Positions 1-6,278 of a DNA stretch of 6,278 bases are shown one piece after another. The notes beneath the pieces are model-generated. The model did not search any database. It was not told the origin of the DNA and saw nothing but the letters and a program-made list of their open reading frames with translations. Numbering within the stretch: the first letter of the stretch is position 1; every line of letters begins with the position of its first letter. The stretch is from Clostridiales bacterium (GTDB lineage Bacteria; Bacillota; Clostridia; Lachnospirales; WRAX01), in NCBI GenBank assembly GCA_031277155.1, contig JAITMW010000079.1, positions 1 to 6,278 of the forward strand. Direction: 5' to 3'. A program made the position numbers and the translations under genes.

Positions 1-129
1 GATACAATTGAGCTTGTACTTAACGATGGGTCTATACAGGTATTTACCTTTGAAAGCACCCAAAACACCCTCACACTCTATGGTACCGGGCCTTTGGGCA
101 GCCTCGGCGTCACACTCCACCGCAGATAA
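1..129 (+). CDS. C-terminal fragment of an unidentified beta-rich protein (5' end outside window)
   Basis: Frame 1 of the plus strand is open from the first base to a TAA at 127-129, giving 42 residues with no visible start, so the gene would begin to the left of the window. The peptide has alternating polar and hydrophobic residues typical of beta strands and turns: ELVLNDGSIQVFTFES, then NTLTLYGTGPLGSLGVTLHRR at the end. Endings of the form 'ntLtL.g.g.....tl.R' are common in small secreted or lipocalin-like beta-barrel proteins, but the piece is too short to assign a family. It runs toward the minus-strand operon, so the two units converge on the palindrome at 204-281. The antisense strand is also open here in codon register. 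The plus reading is preferred because its peptide is more protein-like and it stops cleanly before the palindrome. It could still be a chance open frame. Confidence 0.45.
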   Translation, partial: DTIELVLNDGSIQVFTFESTQNTLTLYGTGPLGSLGVTLHRR

Positions 130-203
130 CCCACATGCCCTGCAAACCGCCAGCCTGCCTTGCTTTCCACGACAAACAAAACAACGCACAGCCCAAAACC
201 CAT
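130..203. other. Intergenic spacer between convergent units
   Basis: This short stretch between the plus-strand stop and the palindrome is rich in C and A and poor in G on the plus strand (9 G in 74 bases). That agrees with the base skew of the adjoining minus-strand genes. I see no promoter, RNA gene or convincing small ORF in it. Confidence 0.5.
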
Positions 204-281
204 AACCACGAAAAGCACGAAAAAACACGAAAATCATGCCTCGTAGGGGCCTTTTCGTGAATTTTCGTGCTTTTCGTGGTT
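204..281. repeat. Long imperfect palindrome built from CACGAAAA / TTTTCGTG units
   Basis: The left arm (204-233) and right arm (252-281) are reverse complements over 30 bp except for two adjacent A-A mismatches (224/261 and 225/260), with an 18-nt loop at 234-251. The left arm begins AACCACGAAAAGCACGAAAA. CACGAAAA occurs three times on the left (207-214, 216-223, 226-233) and TTTTCGTG three times on the right (252-259, 262-269, 271-278), with 9- or 10-bp spacing. Either strand could fold into a long AT-rich hairpin. It sits between the ends of two convergent transcription units, which fits a bidirectional terminator, but neither side has a canonical run of U directly after the stem. It may instead be a dispersed intergenic repeat of the REP or MITE-like kind. 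Confidence 0.85.
204..281 (-). terminator. Possible transcription terminator at the operon end
   Basis: The palindrome begins 26 nt after the stop of the last minus-strand gene, so it would form a hairpin in the 3' end of the operon transcript. In the minus-strand RNA the stem is followed by GGTTATGGGTTTTGGG, which is only moderately U-rich and not a classical intrinsic terminator tail. It could act as a processing or stability hairpin instead. Terminator function is inferred from position alone. Confidence 0.3.
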
Positions 282-307
282 TATAAATGTTCTCCTTATG
301 CGGCGCT

Positions 308-433
308 TCACGCAAAAAACATCATGACAGAGCCCAAAACAAAAGTCAACGTCAGCAAAACCGCCACGGTTATGGCAATAATCCTATTGCGCTTCTGCTT
401 CCGCGACATGCCCGAAAAATTCCCTTTCTTCAT
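308..433 (-). CDS. Small basic single-span membrane protein, 41 aa, unknown function
   Basis: An ATG at 433-431 opens a 41-codon frame ending in TGA at 310-308. The peptide starts MKKGNFSGMSRKQKRNR, a strongly basic N-terminus with seven K/R in 17 residues. One hydrophobic segment follows from about residue 18 to the end (IIAITVAVLLTLTFVLGS, then VMMFFA). By the positive-inside rule it should be a one-pass protein with a cytoplasmic N-terminus. A perfect Shine-Dalgarno sequence at 443-450 lies 9 nt upstream of the ATG, and the permease stop is only 24 nt upstream, so it reads as the last gene of the operon. No family is assigned. The layout (short basic head, one helix, Met/Phe-rich tail) recalls tiny Firmicutes membrane proteins such as the stressosome-anchor Prli42, but that is resemblance only. 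The main support for it being a real gene is the ribosome binding site plus the basic-then-hydrophobic composition. Confidence 0.7.
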   Translation of the reverse strand: MKKGNFSGMSRKQKRNRIIAITVAVLLTLTFVLGSVMMFFA

Positions 434-442
434 TTGCACACA

Positions 443-450
443 CTCCTTCC
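443..450 (-). promoter_or_regulatory. Shine-Dalgarno site of the 41-aa gene
   Basis: Read on the minus strand this is GGAAGGAG, followed by the 9-nt spacer TGTGTGCAA and then ATG. It starts 7 nt after the permease stop codon, so ribosomes finishing the permease could reload here. This site is what separates the 41-codon frame from chance. Confidence 0.8.
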
Positions 451-457
451 GCAATTT

Positions 458-1630
458 TCAATTTCGCCTTCTCTCGCCCACGCGCCTTTCCTCTCCCGGC
501 GCCCTGCCTTGCTTCCTCGCCTCGATATTCCTTAAAATATCATCAATTACATTGCGCGCCACCGTGGCAATGGGTATGGCCATAATCATCCCCAAAATGC
601 CATAATACGCGCCGCCCACGGTAATGCCGATTATAACCAGCAACGGCGGTATCTTCATTTGGCCGCCAAGCAGCCTCGGGAAAATAAAGTTGGCGTCAAA
701 CTGCTGTATTATAAGCATCACAACCGCGGCAATCAGCCCCAATTGCGGCCCGTCCGTAATCATTATAACCACAATGGCCGCAATTGTTCCCACAATGGAC
801 CCAAAATATGGTATTAGATTCGCAAATCCAAGCATCGGCCCCAAGGCAAAGGCGTAATTAACTCCCAGTACAGACAGGGCAAAGGTCATGATGGTGCCCA
901 AAATCATGGCGTCCAGCACCTGGCAAAAGATATATCGTTTAAAATATGTGTTGATGTCGCGGCTGTACTTCATAAATACCGTATAGAATTTTTGCGACAT
1001 AATAGCCCGGAAAATCCGCGCCGCAAAGCCCTTTATTCTTTCGGTTTCCAGCAAAAAATACACAGAGCTGATAAGGGCAATGGCCGCCCTAAACACAGAG
1101 CCCACAAAGGACATCAATGTGTTAAACGCCGCCGTCATATTGTCCACATTGAAAATACTTAAAATCTCCTCGTCATTAAAGCCCTCCACAACGGCCGATA
1201 ATTCAAAGAAAGGGATGCCTTCGTCCAATTCAATTAAAAGTTCCCCCACAATGTCAATAAGCTCCGGCAAAAACCTGCCAAAGGACACTATGCTTTCGTA
1301 AATCTGCGGAAAAACCAGCACAGACAGCATGGAAACAACCACGATAAAGGCAATATATGTCAAAAGCACGGAAAAACCCCGCACCCGCCGCCTCACAAAG
1401 GGATGGTTCAGCCGCAAAAGCAGCTTTTCCAGCCCCTCGCGCGGAATGTTAAGGGCATAGGCAATCATAAAGCCCCAGACAAAAGGCGCCACGGTGAAAA
1501 ACAAAAAGCCCAGCCACTCGAAAAATGTCGCCGCCTCCGCCACGGCGTGAAAAATCACAATAACTACCACAGCCAGCAGCAAAAAGGACAGCCATGTCTT
1601 AAATTGGTACGAATCCATAATTTTTTTCAT
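458..1630 (-). CDS. AI-2E family transporter (putative permease)
   Basis: This is a polytopic inner-membrane protein of the AI-2E transporter family (PF01594; YtvI/PerM/TqsA-like), 390 residues, close to the usual family length. Members export or exchange varied substrates: TqsA is linked to autoinducer-2 and some relatives to Na+/H+ exchange. The substrate here cannot be read from sequence. Hydrophobic segments lie at about residues 12-30, 39-60, 86-107, 172-195, 236-256, 259-291, 295-310 and 328-358. A longer soluble loop at 108-165 matches the family's extracytoplasmic region. Family signatures are NLIPYFGSIVG (271-281) and the stretch 307-353 with QQFDANFIFPRL and GGAYYGILGMIMAIP. The C-terminal tail is arginine-rich (371-390). 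ATG 1630 is chosen because it overlaps the addA stop as ATGA, and GAGATGAG lies just upstream. A GTG at 1642 (+4 aa) and an ATG at 1618 (-4 aa) are alternatives. Family assignment is firm; substrate unknown. Confidence 0.93.
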   Translation of the reverse strand: MKKIMDSYQFKTWLSFLLLAVVVIVIFHAVAEAATFFEWLGFLFFTVAPFVWGFMIAYALNIPREGLEKLLLRLNHPFVRRRVRGFSVLLTYIAFIVVVSMLSVLVFPQIYESIVSFGRFLPELIDIVGELLIELDEGIPFFELSAVVEGFNDEEILSIFNVDNMTAAFNTLMSFVGSVFRAAIALISSVYFLLETERIKGFAARIFRAIMSQKFYTVFMKYSRDINTYFKRYIFCQVLDAMILGTIMTFALSVLGVNYAFALGPMLGFANLIPYFGSIVGTIAAIVVIMITDGPQLGLIAAVVMLIIQQFDANFIFPRLLGGQMKIPPLLVIIGITVGGAYYGILGMIMAIPIATVARNVIDDILRNIEARKQGRAPGEERRVGERRRN

Positions 1631-4600
1631 AGCACAACACACTCATCTCTATCAAAAAAATATATGACCCTCTGTGCCACCTTCGTCCCAAAAATTCGCT
1701 CCACCGCATATTGATACAGCTCCATCTGCGGCAAATACGCCCGCGCCGCCGCCTCAATGCCGCCGCGAACCCGCTGGGTCTTGTAATCCACAATAACCAT
1801 CCGCCCCTCCTCCTCAAAAACGCAGTCAATCACGCCATGCAGCAGCATTTCCTCGGTCTCCTCGCCTTCAAAGGCCATGTTCACCATGCCCGGCGCAATT
1901 GCCGTGGCAAAGGGCATCTCCCGACGCAAAACATCCGCCGCCCTCATGCGCGCCGCAATGTCAGATTGCAAAAACCGCACAATGCTGTCCACAGGCACAA
2001 TGCGCGCCTCTTCTTGCGTCAGAATCTTTTTTTCCACCAGCGCGCGCACAATGGCCAAAACATCCTGCGCGCCATGCTTCGCCATGTCAATATGCTCTAA
2101 AACTGTGTGTATAATAATTCCGCGCCCCGCAGAATCAATCTTGTCCTCATCCGCCAAAAAAACAGGCTTGGCAAATTCCCTTACAACCTCCTTCCCAAAT
2201 TCTTCCGAATCCGCCAAAAATTCCCGATAATACAGCCGCTTCACCTCGCTGACTGACATCTTGGCAGGCGCATAAATCGCCGCCTGATGGGGATATTCAT
2301 ACGAAAGCCGCCGAAAAACCTCATCCCGCCTGCCCTCGGGCCCATCCCCCATATGGTCGGCCCGGGCAAAAGCCTGCGCCAGCGCCTTTTGGGGGTCTTC
2401 TTGCTGATTCCGAAATTCATTTGCATCAGAATATCTAATATCCCAAACGCTCTCGTCCATCTCCGGAAGCACCATCAAAATCCAATCCAAAAAGTTTCTG
2501 CAACGCATCACGTCATATGGCCGCAAAGGGCCGCTTTCTCGGCCTTTCTCCCATTTTTTTGTTGTCCCCACAAGATACAGCTTCTCCTTGGCCCGGGTTA
2601 ATGCTACATACAGTATCCTCATTTCCTCCGAAATCTGTGCCGCGGCCTTCCTCTTGCCAATCACATAGCGCGCAAATGTGCTGCTGGACACGCGTTGCTG
2701 CAAATCCACCGCGGAAAAACCCACCCCCAAATCAAAATCCATTACAAAATCCCTTCGCGCATCCTGCATGTTAAATGCCTTGCCCAGGCCGCATACAAAC
2801 ACCACGGGATATTCCAGCCCCTTACTTTTGTGGATGGACATAATGCGCACCAAATCCTCATTTTCATTGCTTACTGCGGCCATTTTAAACCCATAGTTGT
2901 TTTTTTGCAGCCTCTCGATATATCGCACAAAGTTAAACAGCCCACGATAGCTGGTTTGCTCATATTTCGCGGCCCTTTCGTGCAAGACCGTCAAATTAGC
3001 CCGCCTAATCTTGCCCCCCGGCAAAATTCCGACAAAATTGTAAAAATCTGTCTGCTCGTACAAATAAAATATCAGCTCGCTCACAGTCATCCGCGCCGCC
3101 GCATCCCGCCAAATATCCAGCTTTGTCAGGAATTCAGCGGCCTTCCCGCGCAACGCCGTATCAGCGCCCTCATCGCAATATACGCGCAAAGCCCCGTAAA
3201 AGTCTGCATTTGCGGCCCCTCGAATTTGCACCAGCTCGTCCGGGCTAAAGCGAAATATCGCGGAATACAGCACGGCCGTCAAAGGTATGTCCTGCCGCGG
3301 ATTGTCAATAATTGACAACAGCGCCAACATCACCATCACCTCTTGCGCCAGAAAAAAATCCTCATCGCCGCCCGTAAACGCCGGAACATCAGCGTTTTTC
3401 AGCTCCTGCGCAAAAGCCTGGGCAGCCGCGTTGCTGCGCAGCAAAATCACAATATCACGATATCTAATATCCCGCTGACCATCGCCATCCTTCACCTGAA
3501 ATTTGCCGTCAACCAGCCCCCGAATATGCCGCGCCACAGCCTTCGCCTCAATCTGGGCCGCGGACAGCTCCTCCAAATCCTCATCTTCCGCGGTTTCCCG
3601 GGCTTCATCGCCCCCTTCAATTATATGCAAAACCGTGCGAAAATCCTGCTCCAATTCTTCGCTAAAGTTTGCCGCATACAACAATTCAGCTTTGCGGTCA
3701 TAATTCACGCCGCCAACATCAGCAGACATAAGCCTGGAAAACAAGCAGTTCACAGAATCAAGCACGCCGCGCCTGCTCCTAAAATTCTTCGCTAAATATA
3801 TCAGCCGCCCAAGGCCCGCATCTTTCATGAAGCCCTCATATTTCTCCACGAAAATATCCGGCCGCGCCATGCGAAACTGATATATGCATTGCTTAACATC
3901 CCCCACCATAAAGCGGTTTCGTCTGCCGCCGGACACCGCCGACAGCACAATCTCCTGTATAATGCTCAAGTCCTGATACTCATCAATAAAAATTTCGTCA
4001 AATTCGGCTGAAAGCTCCCTTGCCTCCGCCGTTTCGCGCAAATCCTCATCCACCAAAATCCTCAGGCAAAAATGTTCAAAATCGGCAAAATCTGCCATAT
4101 TCTTTTCCCTTTTCGCTTCGGAAAATCTATTCGCAAAATCTAAAGCAAGCTGCGACAGGGCGCGCACATTGTCATAATTGTCCCTTATATCCTTCTCCAT
4201 CAAGGCCGGGTCCTTGGCGCAGCAGCTCCTTAAATCCTCAACCGCCTTCTTGGCTTCACCCCGTATTTTCGCTATTTTCTCCCTCGCCTCTTCGCTTCCA
4301 TCCTTGTTTTTCACTCCCGAGAGGCTGCCAAAAGAAAACTCCAACACTTCGCAAAACGTCTCAAAACTATCATTCAGGGCCTCGGTCAATCTTTTCACAT
4401 CTTCCATGTCCCTTGCCAAGACTTCCTGATACTTTGCGTGCAAATTTGGATTTTTCGCCAATTCCAACCCATGGGCCAAATTCTCCGAAACACTTCCCAG
4501 CACCCGCGCGGCATACTCTCTAAACGCGCCATACCAATAGCTTTCCTCAATGCCGTCCTCCAGCCTGTATGCCCCGGCCACATCCGACAGCCAGCCCTTA

Positions 4601-5172
4601 GGATTCGCGCACGCCCGCGTAAATTCATAAACATCCAGTATCAATTTCCGAAAATTATCGTCCCTCACATTCCCCCGGTCAAAAATCTGCGCAAGCCGCA
4701 CAAATTCAGGATTTTCGCCCCGCTCATAATAGGCCCGATACCTCTCCTCAAATGTTGCCTCCAAAATCTCGGCCTTCATCAATTCAATTTCCGCTCCATC
4801 AGCCACGCGAAACCCCGGGTCCATGTCAATCTTGTGGAAAAACCGTCGCGCCACGCCCAAGCAAAATGAATGTATCGTCGTAATATGAGATTTGCTCATT
4901 AAGGCCAGCTGCTTCCTCAAGTTCGCATCACTAGGATTAGCCTTAATGCGCTTGTTCAACTGGGCCGCAACCCTTTGCCGCATCTGGGTTGCCGCCGCAT
5001 CCGTAAATGTCACCACCAACAACCTGTCTATATTTACAGGATTACTATCCGTAATTATTCGCAAAATACGCTCCACAAGCACAGCCGTCTTGCCGCTGCC
5101 CGCCCCCGCAGAGACCAAAACATCACATCCGCGTGCCTCAATAGCGCTAATTTGCTCATCGGTGAATTTCAT
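1627..5172 (-). CDS. addA: ATP-dependent helicase/nuclease subunit A (AddA)
   Basis: AddA is the helicase-nuclease subunit of AddAB, the Firmicutes counterpart of RecBCD. It unwinds and resects double-strand-break ends and prepares 3' single strands for RecA after Chi recognition. At 1181 residues it is complete (B. subtilis AddA is about 1230). UvrD-like superfamily 1A motifs appear in order: Q motif TDEQISAI (4-11), Walker A AGAGSGKT (22-29, Lys28), motif Ia VTFTDAAATQM (54-64), motif Ib TTIHSFC (98-104), Walker B FIDEYQD (395-401), motif III VGDVKQCIYQFR (423-434), motif IV KNFRSR (462-467), motif V SIHKSKGLEYPVVFV (779-793) and motif VI EEMRILYVALTRAKEKLYLVG split at 849-858 and 859-869. 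The C-terminal RecB-type nuclease has His1022 (IIIHTVLEH), Asp1116 (GVID), Asp1129 and Lys1131 (VDYKT) and QMELYQYA (1149-1156), so helicase and nuclease both look intact. The start is supported by the family-typical N-terminus and GAGGAG 10 nt upstream. It overlaps alaX by 17 nt and the permease by 4 nt. AddB is not in the window. Confidence 0.97.
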   Translation of the reverse strand: MKFTDEQISAIEARGCDVLVSAGAGSGKTAVLVERILRIITDSNPVNIDRLLVVTFTDAAATQMRQRVAAQLNKRIKANPSDANLRKQLALMSKSHITTIHSFCLGVARRFFHKIDMDPGFRVADGAEIELMKAEILEATFEERYRAYYERGENPEFVRLAQIFDRGNVRDDNFRKLILDVYEFTRACANPKGWLSDVAGAYRLEDGIEESYWYGAFREYAARVLGSVSENLAHGLELAKNPNLHAKYQEVLARDMEDVKRLTEALNDSFETFCEVLEFSFGSLSGVKNKDGSEEAREKIAKIRGEAKKAVEDLRSCCAKDPALMEKDIRDNYDNVRALSQLALDFANRFSEAKREKNMADFADFEHFCLRILVDEDLRETAEARELSAEFDEIFIDEYQDLSIIQEIVLSAVSGGRRNRFMVGDVKQCIYQFRMARPDIFVEKYEGFMKDAGLGRLIYLAKNFRSRRGVLDSVNCLFSRLMSADVGGVNYDRKAELLYAANFSEELEQDFRTVLHIIEGGDEARETAEDEDLEELSAAQIEAKAVARHIRGLVDGKFQVKDGDGQRDIRYRDIVILLRSNAAAQAFAQELKNADVPAFTGGDEDFFLAQEVMVMLALLSIIDNPRQDIPLTAVLYSAIFRFSPDELVQIRGAANADFYGALRVYCDEGADTALRGKAAEFLTKLDIWRDAAARMTVSELIFYLYEQTDFYNFVGILPGGKIRRANLTVLHERAAKYEQTSYRGLFNFVRYIERLQKNNYGFKMAAVSNENEDLVRIMSIHKSKGLEYPVVFVCGLGKAFNMQDARRDFVMDFDLGVGFSAVDLQQRVSSSTFARYVIGKRKAAAQISEEMRILYVALTRAKEKLYLVGTTKKWEKGRESGPLRPYDVMRCRNFLDWILMVLPEMDESVWDIRYSDANEFRNQQEDPQKALAQAFARADHMGDGPEGRRDEVFRRLSYEYPHQAAIYAPAKMSVSEVKRLYYREFLADSEEFGKEVVREFAKPVFLADEDKIDSAGRGIIIHTVLEHIDMAKHGAQDVLAIVRALVEKKILTQEEARIVPVDSIVRFLQSDIAARMRAADVLRREMPFATAIAPGMVNMAFEGEETEEMLLHGVIDCVFEEEGRMVIVDYKTQRVRGGIEAAARAYLPQMELYQYAVERIFGTKVAQRVIYFFDRDECVVL

Positions 5173-6251
5173 CCCCTAAAAACTCCTCAATTGCTGATAA
5201 TTCAGCAGTTACAGCTCCCTGCGCCGCCAAATTATTGACACCGCCCTTGCCGCCCAACTCTTCGTTAAATTTGCGAACAAAATCTCGCAGCTCATTCGCG
5301 TCCCGCCCACAAATAAAATACCGCCGGCCGGACAAAATCACCGCCAGCCGCGCCCGCTGCGCCACCGCTTCAGCAAACCGCCGCATATCGTCCATGTCCA
5401 GTCCATCCTCACAAAACCACGCCAACCCGCTATTTTCAGGCACTTGCGCCGCCTTCAGCTTGAAAATGCGGCTCTTTGCCAGGCCCAAATCCTTCTTCAA
5501 GCCCGCATTAACTGTCAGTAGCTTTTCCACAGCCGCCGCACACATCAGTATCTCCGATGATGTAAGCCGCGAAATCTCTTTTAAAATCAAATCCTTCCGC
5601 TTATAGTCCAACAGCGCATCATTCCCACAGCAAACATTCAGGCGCACACCGCCCTTATATTTTTGCGCCCCCAAAATCCTCACAAGCCGCACCTCATGCG
5701 TGTTTCGCACATGCATCCCCGCACAGGCGCACAGGTCATAACCAGCAATATCAACCAGCCGCACGGCGTCTTTGGCGCTAAAATCCCTCTTGCTGCGCGC
5801 ATCCATATCCGCCAGCTCGTACCCCGCAACATCCAAAATCCCAACATCCACGGCCTCCAGCACCGCCTTGTTGGCAAGCATCTCCAAAGTTTCCACCTGC
5901 ATCCAATCCGGCTGTATGTCCAAATCCATCGTAAAGCCGTGCTGGCTCATATGAAAGCCCCTGTTTGTCGCGCCCCAAAGCCTTTTCGCCAACCCCGAAA
6001 GCACATGCTCGCCAGTATGATTCTGCATAAACGCAAAGCGCCGCGCAAAATCAATTTGGCCAATAATCCCGTCGCCAACCCCAAATTGGGGCCTCTCGCC
6101 TTCCACAATATGCCAAATATAGCCGCCCGCGTCAAAGCACTCCACAACCACCATGCCGCCCAAAAGCCCGATATCACAGGGCTGTCCGCCGCCGCCGGGG
6201 TAAAAGCACGTCCCGTCCAGCAAAATGCGCCATCTGGTGTCCGTTCTGTCA
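5156..6251 (-). CDS. alaX: AlaX-type alanyl-tRNA editing protein, long form with DHHA1 domain (5' truncated)
   Basis: This is a stand-alone relative of the AlaRS editing domain that hydrolyses mischarged Ser- or Gly-tRNA-Ala in the cytoplasm. The frame runs open into the adapter at 6252, so the true start is missing. About 364 residues remain of the roughly 385-400 usual for long AlaX. The TTG at 6223-6221 encodes an internal Leu and is not a credible start. Counting from that Leu, motifs are LDGTCFYPGGGGQPCDIG (2-19, the AlaX glycine-rich motif), zinc-site HTGEH (69-73), GFHMS (89-93), and the second zinc half CAGMH (Cys167, His171; Cys165 nearby). The rest of the editing fold includes KYKGGVRLNVCCG (188-200). 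A helical linker leads to a DHHA1 domain (about 265-350) with LGGKGGVNNLAAQG (323-336). GGGQP and HTGEH rather than the AlaRS forms, and the close after DHHA1, argue against this being AlaRS itself. It is first in the visible operon and its last 17 nt overlap addA. Preference for Ser or Gly cannot be told. Confidence 0.92.
5183..5188 (-). promoter_or_regulatory. Shine-Dalgarno site of addA inside alaX
   Basis: On the minus strand this is GAGGAG, 10 nt before the addA ATG, with a second purine patch (AGGGG, 5177-5173) touching the start codon. It lies within the last codons of alaX (encoding AIEEFLGDE). Translation of addA therefore starts while alaX is still being read, which suggests coupled translation. 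Confidence 0.75.
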
Positions 6252-6278
6252 AGATCGGACGAGCGTCGTGTAGGGAAA
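6252..6278. other. Illumina TruSeq adapter sequence at contig end (artifact)
   Basis: The last 27 bases start AGATCGGACGAGCGTCGTG and continue TAGGGAAA. They match the standard TruSeq adapter read-through (AGATCGGAAGAGCGTCGTG then TAGGGAAA) at 26 of 27 positions, with one difference at 6260 (C for A). This is library adapter left in the assembly, not genomic DNA. The first A (6252) may be the A-tail added before ligation. Residues encoded here in the alaX frame must not be counted as protein. Bases just before 6252 still translate sensibly in frame (DRTDTRWRILLDGT), so the boundary is sharp. Confidence 0.95.

Noticed and set aside
8..205. Plus-strand 65-codon ORF at the left edge.
   Set aside because: It is out of frame with the more protein-like frame at 1-129, its composition is low in complexity, and it runs into the spacer with no ribosome binding site.
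1..237. Minus-strand frame from ATG 237 open to the window edge (79 codons), encoding two CxxC pairs (CFVC and CRAC) that look like a zinc ribbon.
   Set aside because: The ATG lies in the loop of the palindrome with no properly spaced Shine-Dalgarno sequence. The early codons are just the palindrome read through, and the rest is in codon register opposite the better plus-strand peptide at 1-129. The cysteine pairs are probably a by-product, though the missing left end prevents complete exclusion.
204..281. CRISPR-like array suggested by the repeated CACGAAAA units.
   Set aside because: The units are 8 bp with 1-2 bp between them and are arranged as a palindrome. There are no spacers of 25-40 bp and no cas genes.
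502..519. CCTGCCTTGCTT shared by positions near 155 and 503.
   Set aside because: A 12-base match in C/T-rich DNA, one copy inside permease coding sequence and one in the spacer, with no wider similarity, is best explained by chance and composition.
267..605. Plus-strand ORF of 112 codons opposite the small gene and the permease end.
   Set aside because: It is antisense to two supported minus-strand genes, starts at a non-ATG codon in the palindrome's right arm and has no family-like motifs.
2695..3315. Plus-strand ORF of 206 codons, the longest antisense frame, inside addA.
   Set aside because: It lies wholly opposite intact addA coding sequence that has conserved helicase regions on both sides. 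Its translation is rich in His, Pro and Gln, as expected for an antisense shadow.
4020..4523. Plus-strand ORF of 167 codons opposite the addA N-terminal half.
   Set aside because: It is Pro/Ser-rich with no recognisable domain and covers the Walker B region of addA in antisense, so it is a shadow.
5156..6223. Complete alaX gene starting at TTG 6223.
   Set aside because: The codon encodes Leu just before the conserved LDGTCFYP motif, and the frame continues upstream with plausible residues to the adapter. The gene is truncated rather than starting there.

Overview
The window is a bacterial chromosomal fragment, most probably from a low-to-moderate GC Firmicute of the Clostridia type and likely from a metagenomic or draft assembly. 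The taxonomic hint is the AddA-type helicase-nuclease, which is characteristic of Firmicutes, next to a long-form AlaX editing protein and an AI-2E family membrane protein. Nothing in the sequence fixes the genus. The right edge is not natural: positions 6252-6278 match the Illumina TruSeq adapter at 26 of 27 bases, so the genome-derived sequence stops at about 6251.

Layout, read along the minus strand from right to left. (1) A 5'-truncated alaX-type alanyl-tRNA editing gene (5156-6251) enters from the contig end. (2) addA (1627-5172), a complete 1181-residue helicase-nuclease subunit, starts 17 nt before alaX ends. (3) An AI-2E family permease (458-1630) starts with an ATGA overlap on the addA stop. 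(4) A 41-codon gene (308-433) with a strong Shine-Dalgarno sequence follows 24 nt after the permease and encodes a very small, basic, single-span membrane protein of unknown function. The overlaps and short gaps indicate one co-transcribed, translationally coupled minus-strand operon, whose promoter lies beyond the truncated right end.

At the left edge a plus-strand reading frame (1-129) looks like the last 42 codons of a beta-rich protein convergent with the operon. Between the convergent ends, at 204-281, lies a large imperfect palindrome. It has 30-bp arms built from three copies each of CACGAAAA and TTTTCGTG. It could be a shared bidirectional terminator, a dispersed intergenic repeat, or both.

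Functionally the genes look like housekeeping: removal of mischarged amino acids from tRNA-Ala, double-strand-break end processing, and membrane transport of an unknown substrate. AddB, the obligate partner of AddA, is not in the window, and alaX occupies the place directly upstream of addA. I see no clear evidence of a novel defence or mobile system. The points most worth a second look are the adapter read-through, the small membrane protein gene and the CACGAAAA palindrome.
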